64,000 nt of DNA from NCBI GenBank assembly GCA_031367345.1, contig JANLPR010000045.1:62001-126000 (forward strand), in the 5' to 3' direction. Numbering within the stretch: the first letter of the stretch is position 1; every line of letters starts with the position of its first letter. The stretch is from JADKIH01 sp031367345. GTDB lineage: Bacteria; Bacteroidota; Bacteroidia; AKYH767-A; 2013-40CM-41-45. The translations under genes were made by a program, and so were the position numbers. Below, in pieces: positions 16,588 through 25,588 of this stretch. The notes below the pieces were generated by a model. That model had not been told where the DNA came from. It worked only from the letters and a program-made list of their open reading frames with translations, and did no database searches.

Positions 16588-17847
16588 GTGCCATATAAAA
16601 CCGAAACTGAATTATTGAGACTTACCACTTGTGGAAGTGTTGACGATGGGAAAAGTACACTCATTGGCAGACTGCTTTATGACACAAAGAATATTTTTGA
16701 TGATCAACTCCAAGCCTTAAAAATGTCGAGTGAAAGAAAAGGATTAGATGATATTGATCTATCGCTTTTAACTGATGGTTTAAAGTCGGAAAGAGAACAA
16801 GGAATTACAATTGATGTAGCCTATCGATATTTTTCAACGTTGAAAAGGAAATTTATTATTGCCGACACTCCTGGACATATTCAATACACAAGGAATATGG
16901 TGACAGGTGCCTCTTCAGCAAATTTAGCTTTAATACTTATTGATGCCCGCAAAGGAATTGTTGAGCAAACACAACGTCATTCTTTTATTGCCTCTTTGTT
17001 AGGTATTCCACATCTAGTTGTTTGTATTAATAAAATGGATCTAGTCGATTACAATCAAGAAATTTATAATAATATAGTCACTGAATTCAGAATGTTTTCT
17101 TCACGATTAAATGTTCAGGATATTCAATTTATACCCTTGAGTGCAAAATTCGGTGACAATGTAGTTGGCAGGTCGAATAATATGAATTGGTATGAAGGAA
17201 GTACTCTTATGTTTCATCTCGAAAATGTTCACATTAGTGGCGATCAAAATCACATCGGTTGTCGGTTCCCTGTTCAGTATGTTATAAGACCAAAAGAAGA
17301 TAGATATCATGATTATCGCGCTTATGCCGGACGTATTGCTGGTGGTGTTTTTCGCCCGAACGATAAAGTGATGGTTCTCCCTAGCGGATTTACTACCACT
17401 ATCAAATCAATTGAAACGTTTGAAGGTAGCCTTACTGAAGCTTTTTCTCCAATGTCTGTTTCTTTTACATTGAACGATGACATTGATATTGGAAGAGGAG
17501 ATATGATTGTGAAAGAAAATAACATACCGGAAATAGGACAAGACATAGATCTTATGTTGTGTTGGCTAAACGATAAAGTATTGTTGCAAGGAGCAAAATA
17601 TATTGTAAGGCATACAACGAAAGAAGTTAGGTGTATTGTAAAGGAAATTTTATACAAGATTGATATTTCATCGCTGAGAAGAAATGAAAATGAAAAAACT
17701 TTTGGTTTAAATGATATTGGTAGAGTAGTGATAAGAACTACTCTACCATTGTTCTACGATAGCTATGACCGAAATAGAAATACAGGTAGTTTAATCTTAG
17801 TGGATGAAGCAACAAATGAAACCGTTGGTGCCGGAATGATTATTTGA
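16588..17847 (+). CDS. cysN: Sulfate adenylyltransferase subunit 1 (GTPase)
   Basis: CysN hydrolyses GTP to drive APS formation by CysD. The translation-factor GTPase motifs are complete: G1 GSVDDGKST (about 16-24), G2 EREQGITID near 70-78, G3 DTPGHIQY near 93-100 and G4 NKMDLVD near 147-153, followed by two beta-barrel domains. The start is GTG 16588 (PYKTETELLRLTTCGSVDDGKST is the usual N-terminus). At 419 residues it is a stand-alone CysN without the C-terminal APS kinase fusion seen in NodQ-type proteins, consistent with the separate cysC at 13822. It is tightly spaced between cysD and cysQ. Confidence 0.95.
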   Translation: MPYKTETELLRLTTCGSVDDGKSTLIGRLLYDTKNIFDDQLQALKMSSERKGLDDIDLSLLTDGLKSEREQGITIDVAYRYFSTLKRKFIIADTPGHIQYTRNMVTGASSANLALILIDARKGIVEQTQRHSFIASLLGIPHLVVCINKMDLVDYNQEIYNNIVTEFRMFSSRLNVQDIQFIPLSAKFGDNVVGRSNNMNWYEGSTLMFHLENVHISGDQNHIGCRFPVQYVIRPKEDRYHDYRAYAGRIAGGVFRPNDKVMVLPSGFTTTIKSIETFEGSLTEAFSPMSVSFTLNDDIDIGRGDMIVKENNIPEIGQDIDLMLCWLNDKVLLQGAKYIVRHTTKEVRCIVKEILYKIDISSLRRNENEKTFGLNDIGRVVIRTTLPLFYDSYDRNRNTGSLILVDEATNETVGAGMII

Positions 17848-17858
17848 AAGAATTGTGA

Positions 17859-18659
17859 ATGGACACAAAGAAATATATTGACTATCTATTGGTCGCTATT
17901 AAAGCAGCAGTTTTGGCCGGCGAAGAAATATTAAAAATATATGCTTCATCTTTTTCTGTCGAACTAAAGGAGGATCAATCTCCATTAACAGCTGCTGATA
18001 AAGCATCGCATTTAGTAATCGGAAATCAATTAACAGATTTTGGGTATCCTATTTTATCGGAGGAAGGTTTGGAGATTGATTTTGAGCAGAGAAAACATTG
18101 GACGAATTATTGGTGTGTTGACCCATTGGATGGTACCAAAGAATTTATTCGAAGGAATGGTGAATTCACCGTTAATATTGCTTTTATGGAAAATAAATCG
18201 CCGTTGTTTGGGATAATTTTTCAACCAACTACAGGGGAACTGTATGCTGGATTTGATAATGTAGTTTATTTTATAATGGCGAAACAAATTGATGAGCTGA
18301 CAAATGAAAATTTGAATTCATTTAGATTAAAAATAAATTCTGGAAGTGAATCTCAACAGATCAAAGTTGTTGCTAGTCGCTCACATTTGTCTTCCGAAAC
18401 GCAAGATTTCATAGATTCATTGAAAGCAAATGGTTCGGAAGTTTCAATTGTAAATGCAGGAAGTGCATTAAAATTTTGCTTACTTGCTAAAGGTCAAGCA
18501 ACCATTTATCCTCGATTCGCCCCAACTATGGAATGGGATACGGCTGCCGGTCATGCAATATTAAAGGCCTGTGGTAAAAATATTTATCTTTCCGATTCTA
18601 ATGTTGAAATGACCTATAATAAACCATCTTTAGTAAATGATTGGTTCGTTGCTCGATAA
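17859..18659 (+). CDS. cysQ: 3'(2'),5'-bisphosphate nucleotidase
   Basis: CysQ hydrolyses PAP, the by-product of sulfotransferase and PAPS reductase reactions, to AMP. This 266-residue inositol-monophosphatase-fold protein shows LKEDQSPLTAADKASH near 37-52, ILSEEG near 65, the metal-binding WCVDPLDGTKEFIRRNGEFTVNIA starting near 85 (no longer stretch quoted), and EWDTAAGHAILKACG near 227-241. The gene lies 11 bp after cysN; its 3' end overlaps the next gene, a polysaccharide flippase, by 23 bp. That overlap couples PAP recycling physically to the polysaccharide locus and suggests that the PAP comes from sulfotransfer. Confidence 0.93.
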   Translation: MDTKKYIDYLLVAIKAAVLAGEEILKIYASSFSVELKEDQSPLTAADKASHLVIGNQLTDFGYPILSEEGLEIDFEQRKHWTNYWCVDPLDGTKEFIRRNGEFTVNIAFMENKSPLFGIIFQPTTGELYAGFDNVVYFIMAKQIDELTNENLNSFRLKINSGSESQQIKVVASRSHLSSETQDFIDSLKANGSEVSIVNAGSALKFCLLAKGQATIYPRFAPTMEWDTAAGHAILKACGKNIYLSDSNVEMTYNKPSLVNDWFVAR

Positions 18660-19980
18660 AATACAACTTGCTTTTAGTCGATTCAAGAATGACAAAGAAT
18701 ATTCTGAATTAGTACGGACTAGTTCCCTGGCTTTGCTAGTGAGAATGGTTGGAGTAATAACCGGATTTTTTGTTACGGTTTTTACAACTCGTTTTTATGG
18801 AGCCGATGCACTAGGGATCGTTGCTATATGCATTGCAATTTTAAGTTTTGCTTCTGTGTTTGGAAAGTTTGGACTTGATGTAGCATTGATGAAATATGTT
18901 GCGGAATTTTCAGTGGAAAAAAAATTATCGATGGTTAAAGCAGCTTATATAGCTGCTATGAAAGTAATTTTGCCGATCTCTTTTTTAATTTCGTTAATCT
19001 TGTTTTATACAGCTGATTTTATTTCTATTCATCTTCTCCATAAACCTTATTTGAAAAACCTTTTGCAGGTGAATGCTTGGTTAACTCTCCCTTTAGTGTT
19101 GATTCTTGTAAATTCTGAATGTGTTCGAGGATTCAAAAAGATAAAAACGTATACCTTTTTTCAAACGGTATCTGTATCGCTTATAGCAATGTTTTTATTA
19201 TTCATCTTATCTTATTATTATTCAAATAAAGAAATTCCTACATATATTCAATTTTTAAGTATCGCAATAACAGGGTGTGTCTCCACTTTTGTTTGGTTCC
19301 ATTACAGCGGATTTTTAAAAGTGAATTCGGCATCTGAATTTTCAACATCAACTTTATTGAAGATATCTTCACCTATGTTTCTCACTACTTTGATGCAGTT
19401 AATAATGTCGTGGGCAGGGACTCTTATTCTTGCCGCTTATAATACTGACTCAGATGTTGGAGTTTATAATGCTTTAATCAGAATCTCAGTATTCACTAAT
19501 GTAACTATTTTAGCAATTAACAGTCTTGCAATGCCTCGTTTTGTTGAAGCATTTTCGTCAGGTAAAATATTGCTTCTAGAAAAAAATGCAAAAGAAGCCG
19601 CGCGGTTAATTTTATTTTCAGCTATTCCGGCTTTTGTTTTATTGTTTTTCTTTCCGCACTTTATTTTATCAATTTTTGGTAAAGAATTTCCAGGAAACGA
19701 AATGGCACTTTATGTATTATTAGTCGGTCAACTAATTGTAGCTTCTGTTGGACTTCCCTCTCAATTATTGAATATGACGGGTCGACAATCAATTCTTAGG
19801 AATATTGCTTTAGTATCTGCTCTTATTAATGTAATTGCTTGCCTATTGTTAATTCCTCATTTTGGATTAATGGGAGCTTGTATAGCGCAAGTGATTGGGA
19901 TTTTTGCTTGGAATTTACTTTCAGTTTTTGAAGTTAAAAGAAGGCTAGGTTTTTTTAGTTTTTTTAATCCATTTTCTTGA
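18637..19980 (+). CDS. Polysaccharide flippase (Wzx-like, MATE/MOP family), copy 1
   Basis: A 447-residue integral membrane protein with about 12-14 predicted hydrophobic helices, of the oligosaccharide-flippase (PST) family that moves undecaprenyl-linked repeat units across the inner membrane. Early segments SLALLVRMVGVITGFFVTVFT and FGKFGLDVALMKYVAEF and the C-terminal pattern GRQSILRNIALVSALINVIACLLLIPHFGLMGA are typical. ATG 18637 overlaps cysQ by 23 bp; no later Met before the first helix gives a better start. It is the first gene of the first polysaccharide block and is followed by 220 bp without a gene. A second flippase is at 30828. Confidence 0.88.
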   Translation: MIGSLLDKIQLAFSRFKNDKEYSELVRTSSLALLVRMVGVITGFFVTVFTTRFYGADALGIVAICIAILSFASVFGKFGLDVALMKYVAEFSVEKKLSMVKAAYIAAMKVILPISFLISLILFYTADFISIHLLHKPYLKNLLQVNAWLTLPLVLILVNSECVRGFKKIKTYTFFQTVSVSLIAMFLLFILSYYYSNKEIPTYIQFLSIAITGCVSTFVWFHYSGFLKVNSASEFSTSTLLKISSPMFLTTLMQLIMSWAGTLILAAYNTDSDVGVYNALIRISVFTNVTILAINSLAMPRFVEAFSSGKILLLEKNAKEAARLILFSAIPAFVLLFFFPHFILSIFGKEFPGNEMALYVLLVGQLIVASVGLPSQLLNMTGRQSILRNIALVSALINVIACLLLIPHFGLMGACIAQVIGIFAWNLLSVFEVKRRLGFFSFFNPFS

Positions 19981-20173
19981 AAGATTTTAATACGAATTAA
20001 CTTGGTTGTAGTCATCGATTAAATTGCCATTTTAGTCTAATAGCCTTTAAAAAGATGTCATTTACATCCTAACTCTCAAATAAGTTCTCAATTGACTCAC
20101 GAATCTAAATAGGTTGATTACTGTTATTTTTCATAATTTATTATTTTTCCTTTATGCTATCATCTAGAATAAG

Positions 20174-20181
20174 TATTTTCG
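20174..20181 (+). promoter_or_regulatory. Candidate -7 element before the first polymerase-like gene
   Basis: TATTTTCG (TAnnTTcG) lies 19 bp before the ATG at 20201, in an otherwise featureless 220-bp gap (19981-20200). No clear -33 box accompanies it, so the call is weak. Confidence 0.35.
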
Positions 20182-20200
20182 TTGAACCGTTTCAAGGCAC

Positions 20201-21475
20201 ATGATCATTGCAAATAGGACTCAACAGCTCCATCCACTTTTAGCTTATACATTGCTGTTTTTAGTGTATACATCTACTTTCCGTGTATTTGCTACTTTAC
20301 CCTTAGAAACTCTGCATCAGTCATTGTCTACTTTTTCTATCGTATTATTGACAGTCTATTATTTATTCAGCATGTTTTTAAATATTAAAAATAATCGTAT
20401 AAGTAAGTTAGATGTTTTGATGTGGACATTTATTTTTGTTAATTTTCTTGCAGCATTTAAAGGCCACGAAGTTTTTGGACAGCCTTACTATTATGGAATC
20501 ATGGCGCAGCGATCTGTATTGCTCTCTATAAGTGGAATACTTTTGGTTTCCCTTTTGAACAAAGGATTGATAACAATAAATCAAGTCGAAAAATCATTTT
20601 TATACCTATCACTTTCCTTACTTGTTGTTTTTTATTTATTTTTTCTATTTGTTGACCCGGTAAAATTTACCGATGCTGAATTTGTTGCATATTCGCCAAT
20701 ACGAGGATATCGTTATCGCTTTCAATTCGCCTTGGTAATAATGCTGCTTTTTTATTCTTTGTTTAAAGTGTCGCACGAGCAAAAGAATCGATTTATAATT
20801 GTAGCACTCCTAATATTGTTTTATCTCATTTATTTCCTTCAATCCAGAACTACTCTGGTTGTGTTAGCAATAACCATATTAATTTATTTTGTCAGAAATT
20901 TTACACTTAAAGAAAAAATTAAAAATACATTGATCTATGGTGGAGTTGGACTTGTAGCAATCACAATTCTTTTTACGTTAGGATACACATCGTTATTTGA
21001 AAAGTATCAAGTATTGTATCAAAATGTTTTTAATGTTTTCCAAGGTGAATCACCCGATGAAGCATCATCGGCTGTTCGATTCATGGAGTTCAATACTGCA
21101 ATTGATTACATTCAGCGAAACCCAATTCTGGGAAACGGATTTATTTCTAATCAATGGAATGGAGGTTGGCACGATTTACTAGGTTATTTCTATCCTGTAG
21201 ATATTGGAATATTAGGCAATCTTTTTGTATTTGGAATCTTTGGTACGGTTTTGATTTATCTTCCGTATTATTTTTCATTAACGATGTCGAGAGAAATATT
21301 TTCGAATCATGTATTTTTTAAGACGTGTGAATATATGTTGCTCTTCTTTTTTTTATGTATGTTTTTTTCAGCTGTTAATATTCGAGATTCAAGTAGTATT
21401 ATGTTCTTAGTGTGTTTGCTTTACTATTTTAGATATTTTTACTCACCTTCAAGTATAAATAGTTCAACAGTATGA
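20201..21475 (+). CDS. O-antigen polymerase/ligase-like membrane protein (Wzy/WaaL class), copy 1
   Basis: A 424-residue protein with around 10-12 hydrophobic helices and a large periplasmic loop near 270-330 (the segment VRFMEFNTAIDYIQRNPILGNGF ... GGWHDLLGYFYPVDIGILG), which is the O-antigen ligase/polymerase (Wzy_C-like) pattern: 'R...W..A......PI.G.G' followed by HN/HD-like residues. The family joins polysaccharide repeat units or ligates them to an acceptor; which of the two cannot be told from sequence. It overlaps the following sulfotransferase gene by 4 bp (ATGA), a clear sign of translational coupling. Confidence 0.8.
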   Translation: MIIANRTQQLHPLLAYTLLFLVYTSTFRVFATLPLETLHQSLSTFSIVLLTVYYLFSMFLNIKNNRISKLDVLMWTFIFVNFLAAFKGHEVFGQPYYYGIMAQRSVLLSISGILLVSLLNKGLITINQVEKSFLYLSLSLLVVFYLFFLFVDPVKFTDAEFVAYSPIRGYRYRFQFALVIMLLFYSLFKVSHEQKNRFIIVALLILFYLIYFLQSRTTLVVLAITILIYFVRNFTLKEKIKNTLIYGGVGLVAITILFTLGYTSLFEKYQVLYQNVFNVFQGESPDEASSAVRFMEFNTAIDYIQRNPILGNGFISNQWNGGWHDLLGYFYPVDIGILGNLFVFGIFGTVLIYLPYYFSLTMSREIFSNHVFFKTCEYMLLFFFLCMFFSAVNIRDSSSIMFLVCLLYYFRYFYSPSSINSSTV

Positions 21476-22380
21476 AGCATCCACAATTTATTGTAGTCGG
21501 AGCTGCAAGAGCTGGAACTAGTTCTCTTAATTCTTATTTGATGCAGCATCCTGATATTTTTTTACCAAAAGTAAAGGAACCTTGCTTTTTCTCTTTTGCA
21601 GGCGAAAAGATAAATTTTAAAAATGGGAAGTTTGCTTTTGCTATTAATTCGATTGATCAATATTGTTCCTTATTTATAAAAGCTAATTCAAATCAAATTA
21701 CAGGTGATATTTCTACGCCATATCTTTATTTGTATGAAAAAACTATCGACAACTTTAGAAAATTTCATGATAATTTCCAAAATGTAAAGATCATTATCAT
21801 TCTTAGAGACCCTGTGGAACGGGCCTACTCGCAATATTTATGGAGAGTAAGAGATGGTCGTGAAGAACTTACATTTGAACAAGCTATTGACGCTGAAAAA
21901 AATAGAATAATAGAAAATTATAGCTTCGATTATTTTTATCTTGACAGAGGACTTTATTACAAACAAGTAAAAGCGTATTTGGATAATTTTACCGAAGTGA
22001 AAATAATATTGTTTGAAGAATTTAAAAATAATACTGAGCAAGTATTGAAAGAAATTTGTCAATTTTTAAATGTGGATCCTGAATTCAAATTTGTTAAGAG
22101 AACAAAACAGAATACTTCTTTTTTACCAAGATCTATTCTTGTGAGTCGCTTAATTTCTTCAGAAAGTAAAACTAAATTTAAATTACTTAATCTTCTCCCG
22201 AATCAAATAAGAAGTACTTTCAAAGAAAAACTCATGAAATTAAACAAATCGAAGGAGGAAGTGTCATCTATTAATTTAGAAACTGAAAAAATGTTGCGAA
22301 CTTATTTCCGAGATGATTTGTTGATGTTGCAAAAATTGATCAACCGAGACTTATCCCGCTGGATGCAAACTGATATATAG
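21472..22380 (+). CDS. PAPS-dependent carbohydrate sulfotransferase
   Basis: A 302-residue cytosolic sulfotransferase. The 5'-phosphosulfate-binding loop GAARAGTSSLNSYLMQHP spans about 9-26 and the 3'-phosphate-binding segment ILRDPVERAYSQYLW lies near 107-121, both diagnostic of heparan/NodH-like sulfotransferases (Sulfotransfer_1/3). IFLPKVKEPCFFS near 27-40 is the common substrate-side segment, and VKIILFEEFKNN near 175 also fits. It overlaps the polymerase gene by 4 bp and is followed 3 bp later by a glycosyltransferase. PAPS would come from cysC/D/N just upstream. Target sugar and position are unknown. Confidence 0.92.
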   Translation: MKHPQFIVVGAARAGTSSLNSYLMQHPDIFLPKVKEPCFFSFAGEKINFKNGKFAFAINSIDQYCSLFIKANSNQITGDISTPYLYLYEKTIDNFRKFHDNFQNVKIIIILRDPVERAYSQYLWRVRDGREELTFEQAIDAEKNRIIENYSFDYFYLDRGLYYKQVKAYLDNFTEVKIILFEEFKNNTEQVLKEICQFLNVDPEFKFVKRTKQNTSFLPRSILVSRLISSESKTKFKLLNLLPNQIRSTFKEKLMKLNKSKEEVSSINLETEKMLRTYFRDDLLMLQKLINRDLSRWMQTDI

Positions 22381-22383
22381 TAT

Positions 22384-23481
22384 TTGGAAAATAAATTACA
22401 TATAACAATTGTAGACTATGTCGGTATAAAGGCCGGCTTAGATTTGTATAATGATGAATTGGCCACAGCTTTAATCGATCAGTCAGTTCACGTCAAAGTG
22501 TTAAGTAATTATAGATCTAAATTTGGTCGTAAATATTTCAGTAATAAGTTTGCAAATTCACCGGGTTTTTTTTCTTGGTTGTTTCTTGGTTATGTTAAAT
22601 CGTTGATTGCAATTAAAATTAAATCTGATGTTGTAATTGTTCATTTGTTCAATCCAACGATTTTAGATTCGCTTTTTTTAAAATGTATTAAACGGTGGAG
22701 AAAAAAAATAGTTTGTATTTTACACGATGTTGAGTCCTTGACTGTAGCAAATAAAGAAAACAGGAATTTAGAAAAATGTTTGAATTATTCAGATCATCTT
22801 GTTGTTCATAATAATTTTACTTTTAAATTAACTCAACAAAAATTTCCTCGTTTTGCTTTTAAGTTAGTTGTTATTCCGCATATTTCCTTTCATGATCAAC
22901 GAACAATTATTTCGAAACAAGATGCAAGGTATAAACTTTCTCTCCCGTTGGACAAGGATATAATTCTTTTTTTTGGCATGATTAAGCAATCAAAAGGTTT
23001 AGATGTTTTGCTATTGGCTATGAGTAATGTGGATGCAAATTTGGTGATAGCAGGCAGACTTAGAAACCAGATCTTTAATAATTATTCTGAAATAATTGAA
23101 AAAAATAATATTGCTGACAAAGTAATCAGCGATATTAATTATATTAGAAATGAAAAAAGAGATCTATATTTCAAGGCTGCAGATTTAATTGTACTTCCTT
23201 ATCGAAAAATTTATCAAAGTGGTGTACTAATTTTAGCTCTCAGTTATGAACTTCCAGTTGTAATGAGCAATCTCCAACCCAATATCGAATTTCTGGGTGA
23301 TAGTAAGTGTGTAGTTCTATTCGAATCGGAGGATTCTATAGATCTTGCTGATAAAGTCAATTCGGTTTTAACTGATAGGATGCGATTAAAGGATTTAATA
23401 GAGCAAGGAAAAATAAAATTGGCAAGAGATCATAATCCGGCTATTATTGCTAAATCATTTTTAGAATTGATAGAAAGATGA
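22384..23481 (+). CDS. Glycosyltransferase family 4-like protein
   Basis: A 365-residue GT-B-fold protein. The C-terminal nucleotide-sugar half is recognisable: DIILFFGMIKQSKGLDVLL near 195-215, DLIVLPYRKIYQSGVLILALSYELPVVMSN near 277-306, then FESEDSIDLADKVNSVL. The N-terminal acceptor half (LDLYNDELATALIDQSVHVKVLSNY) is ordinary for GT4. The start is TTG 22384, 3 bp after the sulfotransferase stop; no better ATG exists. It overlaps the next glycosyltransferase by 4 bp. The sugar transferred is not predictable. It likely acts on the polysaccharide repeat unit at the cytoplasmic face. Confidence 0.85.
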   Translation: MENKLHITIVDYVGIKAGLDLYNDELATALIDQSVHVKVLSNYRSKFGRKYFSNKFANSPGFFSWLFLGYVKSLIAIKIKSDVVIVHLFNPTILDSLFLKCIKRWRKKIVCILHDVESLTVANKENRNLEKCLNYSDHLVVHNNFTFKLTQQKFPRFAFKLVVIPHISFHDQRTIISKQDARYKLSLPLDKDIILFFGMIKQSKGLDVLLLAMSNVDANLVIAGRLRNQIFNNYSEIIEKNNIADKVISDINYIRNEKRDLYFKAADLIVLPYRKIYQSGVLILALSYELPVVMSNLQPNIEFLGDSKCVVLFESEDSIDLADKVNSVLTDRMRLKDLIEQGKIKLARDHNPAIIAKSFLELIER

Positions 23482-24563
23482 AAATAGCAATTATTGGAAC
23501 AAAAGGCTTGCCAGCTACCTATGGGGGATTTGAAACATTTGCATGGAACCTTTCTCGATTTTTGATTTTGAAAGGGAACCAAGTAACAGTTGTCAACGAA
23601 AAAGGAATTTCAACGATTAATGAAATTGAAGGAATAAAAATTTTATATAGTAAATATCAAAAAAGCAAAAATCCATTAAAATTTTATTACAACTCATTAA
23701 AGTTGGTTAAAAAAAATCATGATATCGTATTGGTTTGTGGTGTTGGTGGAGCTTTTTTCTATAAGTTAATAAAGGGAGAAGCAATTGTCATTACAAATGT
23801 AGACGGACTTGAGCATCTCAGAAGGAAGTATACGTTGATTCAAAGATTTGTTGTGAAAATTTTACAAAGAGCGTCCTCAATCTTTTCGGACTACATTATA
23901 GCTGATTCTGATCAAGTGAAAACATTTTGGAGTACTAATTTTAGAAAATCAAGAAATAAAATTAGTGCTATTTGTTATGGGGCTGATATCCCAGAAAAAT
24001 TCGATTCAGTTTTATTAGATAAATACGCTATTTTTAAAAATCAATATTATCTAGTGGTGGCGCGAATAGTGCCTGAAAATAATATAAAAATGATTCTTGA
24101 TGCATTTTCAAATTATAGAGGTAGTAAGAAATTAGTCGTTGTAGGAAAAGTTAATGATAATAATTATTCAAAAGAATTTGCTACAGTATTAAATGAAAAA
24201 ATAAATTTTGTCGGAAGTATTTATAATAAACCAAAGTTAGATAGTTTGCGAATAAATTCATTTGCTTATATTCATGGTCATAGTGTTGGAGGAACAAATC
24301 CTGCACTCTTAGAAGCAATGGCTTGTGAATGCATTTGTCTTTGTCACGACAATGTATTTAATAGAGAAGTAACCAATAACGAGCAACTGTATTTTGATTC
24401 GTCTGTTTCTTTAAAATTATTAATGGAAAATTTAGAAACAATGCCTGACTTAATAGATTACAAAAGCAAAGCTAAAATTAGAGTGATTGAGAATTATAGT
24501 TGGGAACAAATAGGAAATCAATATGTCCAACTTTTTGATCTTTTAATCAAAAAAAGAAAATGA
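23478..24563 (+). CDS. Glycosyltransferase with DUF1972-type N-terminus (rhamnosyltransferase-like)
   Basis: A 361-residue GT4-type enzyme. The N-terminal MKIAIIGTKGLPATYGGFETFAWNL pattern (quoted across two motifs: GTKGLPATYGGFE and its flanks) defines the DUF1972 subgroup, several members of which transfer rhamnose. C-terminal half: VVARIVPENNIKMILDAF near 193-210, HGHSVGGTNPALLEAMACEC near 268-287. Overlaps of 4 bp with genes on both sides show tight operon packing. The rhamnose suggestion comes from family history only; no dTDP-rhamnose genes are in the window. Confidence 0.85.
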   Translation: MKIAIIGTKGLPATYGGFETFAWNLSRFLILKGNQVTVVNEKGISTINEIEGIKILYSKYQKSKNPLKFYYNSLKLVKKNHDIVLVCGVGGAFFYKLIKGEAIVITNVDGLEHLRRKYTLIQRFVVKILQRASSIFSDYIIADSDQVKTFWSTNFRKSRNKISAICYGADIPEKFDSVLLDKYAIFKNQYYLVVARIVPENNIKMILDAFSNYRGSKKLVVVGKVNDNNYSKEFATVLNEKINFVGSIYNKPKLDSLRINSFAYIHGHSVGGTNPALLEAMACECICLCHDNVFNREVTNNEQLYFDSSVSLKLLMENLETMPDLIDYKSKAKIRVIENYSWEQIGNQYVQLFDLLIKKRK

Positions 24564-25588
24564 AAATTTCGTATCATTCATTGGATAATTTAGATGACTT
24601 GGTTAAACTTTCACTTAGTTTTTATCCTGAAAGTGAAATTTCTACCAAAGAATATTTGGAGTGGGAATACTTGCAAAATCCAGCAGGCGAAGCAATAGTT
24701 GCCGTCGCAAAGGACGATGAAAATACTGTTGGACAGTATATCGCTATACCTGTTAAAATTCAGCACGGTCCTATCTACATTAAAGGTTCTTTATCGTTGA
24801 ATACTCTCACTAAAAGTGACTATCAAGGGAAAGGGTTATTCCCGTCAATGGCAAGAGAAGCATTTAGTAGATGTAAAACTGTAGGTGTAGATTTTACTTT
24901 TGGTTTTCCTAACGCCAGTTCTTTTGGAGGATTTATTTCCAAATTAAATTTTAAACACATAGGAAATTTACCATTGTATATATTGCCGTTAAATTTTATT
25001 AAAGCAATTTTTCATTTTTTATTTAAAGGAACAAATAAAAGAAATGTGGAGTTAGATATTATTTTAAATGATTCGCAATCATTAATTACAGTGCTCGATT
25101 TAAATGTAGATGGTAAATCATTGACTCATTTTTTGGGTGATTTTTATAGTAGAAATAAATTTGTTACAACTCGATCCATTGAATGGTTAAAATGGCGGTA
25201 TGTTGATATACCTATAAGAAAATATACGTTACTGAAAGAGACAAGGAACGGAGTTATTGTAGGGATGGCGGTAATTCGAGCAAAAATTATTTCGGGCGTT
25301 CGAACTGGTATTGTAGTCGATTCAGTAGTAACAAATGATTCAATTGAATTATTTCCATACATTAAGAAATTAGGTAAAAAAAATAAGTTAGACCTTTTTA
25401 TTTTTACCGCGCCTGAAGATTCTAGAGAAGTAAGTGAGGCTAAGAAAATTAAATTTTTACAATTCCCCTATGCGTTAATGTTCAAAAAACTTCCTTTCAT
25501 CATTCGTTCTCACATGCAAGAAAATGATAAAACAATATTCGAATTTAAGAATTGGTTTCTTACCTTTGGTGACTACGATATTTTTTGA
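24560..25588 (+). CDS. GNAT-family N-acetyltransferase
   Basis: A 342-residue protein with an N-terminal GNAT domain: the acetyl-CoA-binding motif DYQGKGLFPSMAREAFSRC lies near 92-110, preceded by the beta strand KGSLSLNTLTKS and followed by FTFGFPNASSFGGFISKLNFKHIG. A second, weaker half (about 185-342; SIEWLKWRYVDIPIRKYTLL) has the layout of GNAT proteins found in capsule loci. It overlaps the preceding glycosyltransferase by 4 bp and the following deacetylase by 3 bp. Sitting beside a polysaccharide deacetylase, it may modify amino sugars of the polymer or its precursors (inference); an acyl group other than acetyl is possible. Confidence 0.8.
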   Translation: MKISYHSLDNLDDLVKLSLSFYPESEISTKEYLEWEYLQNPAGEAIVAVAKDDENTVGQYIAIPVKIQHGPIYIKGSLSLNTLTKSDYQGKGLFPSMAREAFSRCKTVGVDFTFGFPNASSFGGFISKLNFKHIGNLPLYILPLNFIKAIFHFLFKGTNKRNVELDIILNDSQSLITVLDLNVDGKSLTHFLGDFYSRNKFVTTRSIEWLKWRYVDIPIRKYTLLKETRNGVIVGMAVIRAKIISGVRTGIVVDSVVTNDSIELFPYIKKLGKKNKLDLFIFTAPEDSREVSEAKKIKFLQFPYALMFKKLPFIIRSHMQENDKTIFEFKNWFLTFGDYDIF

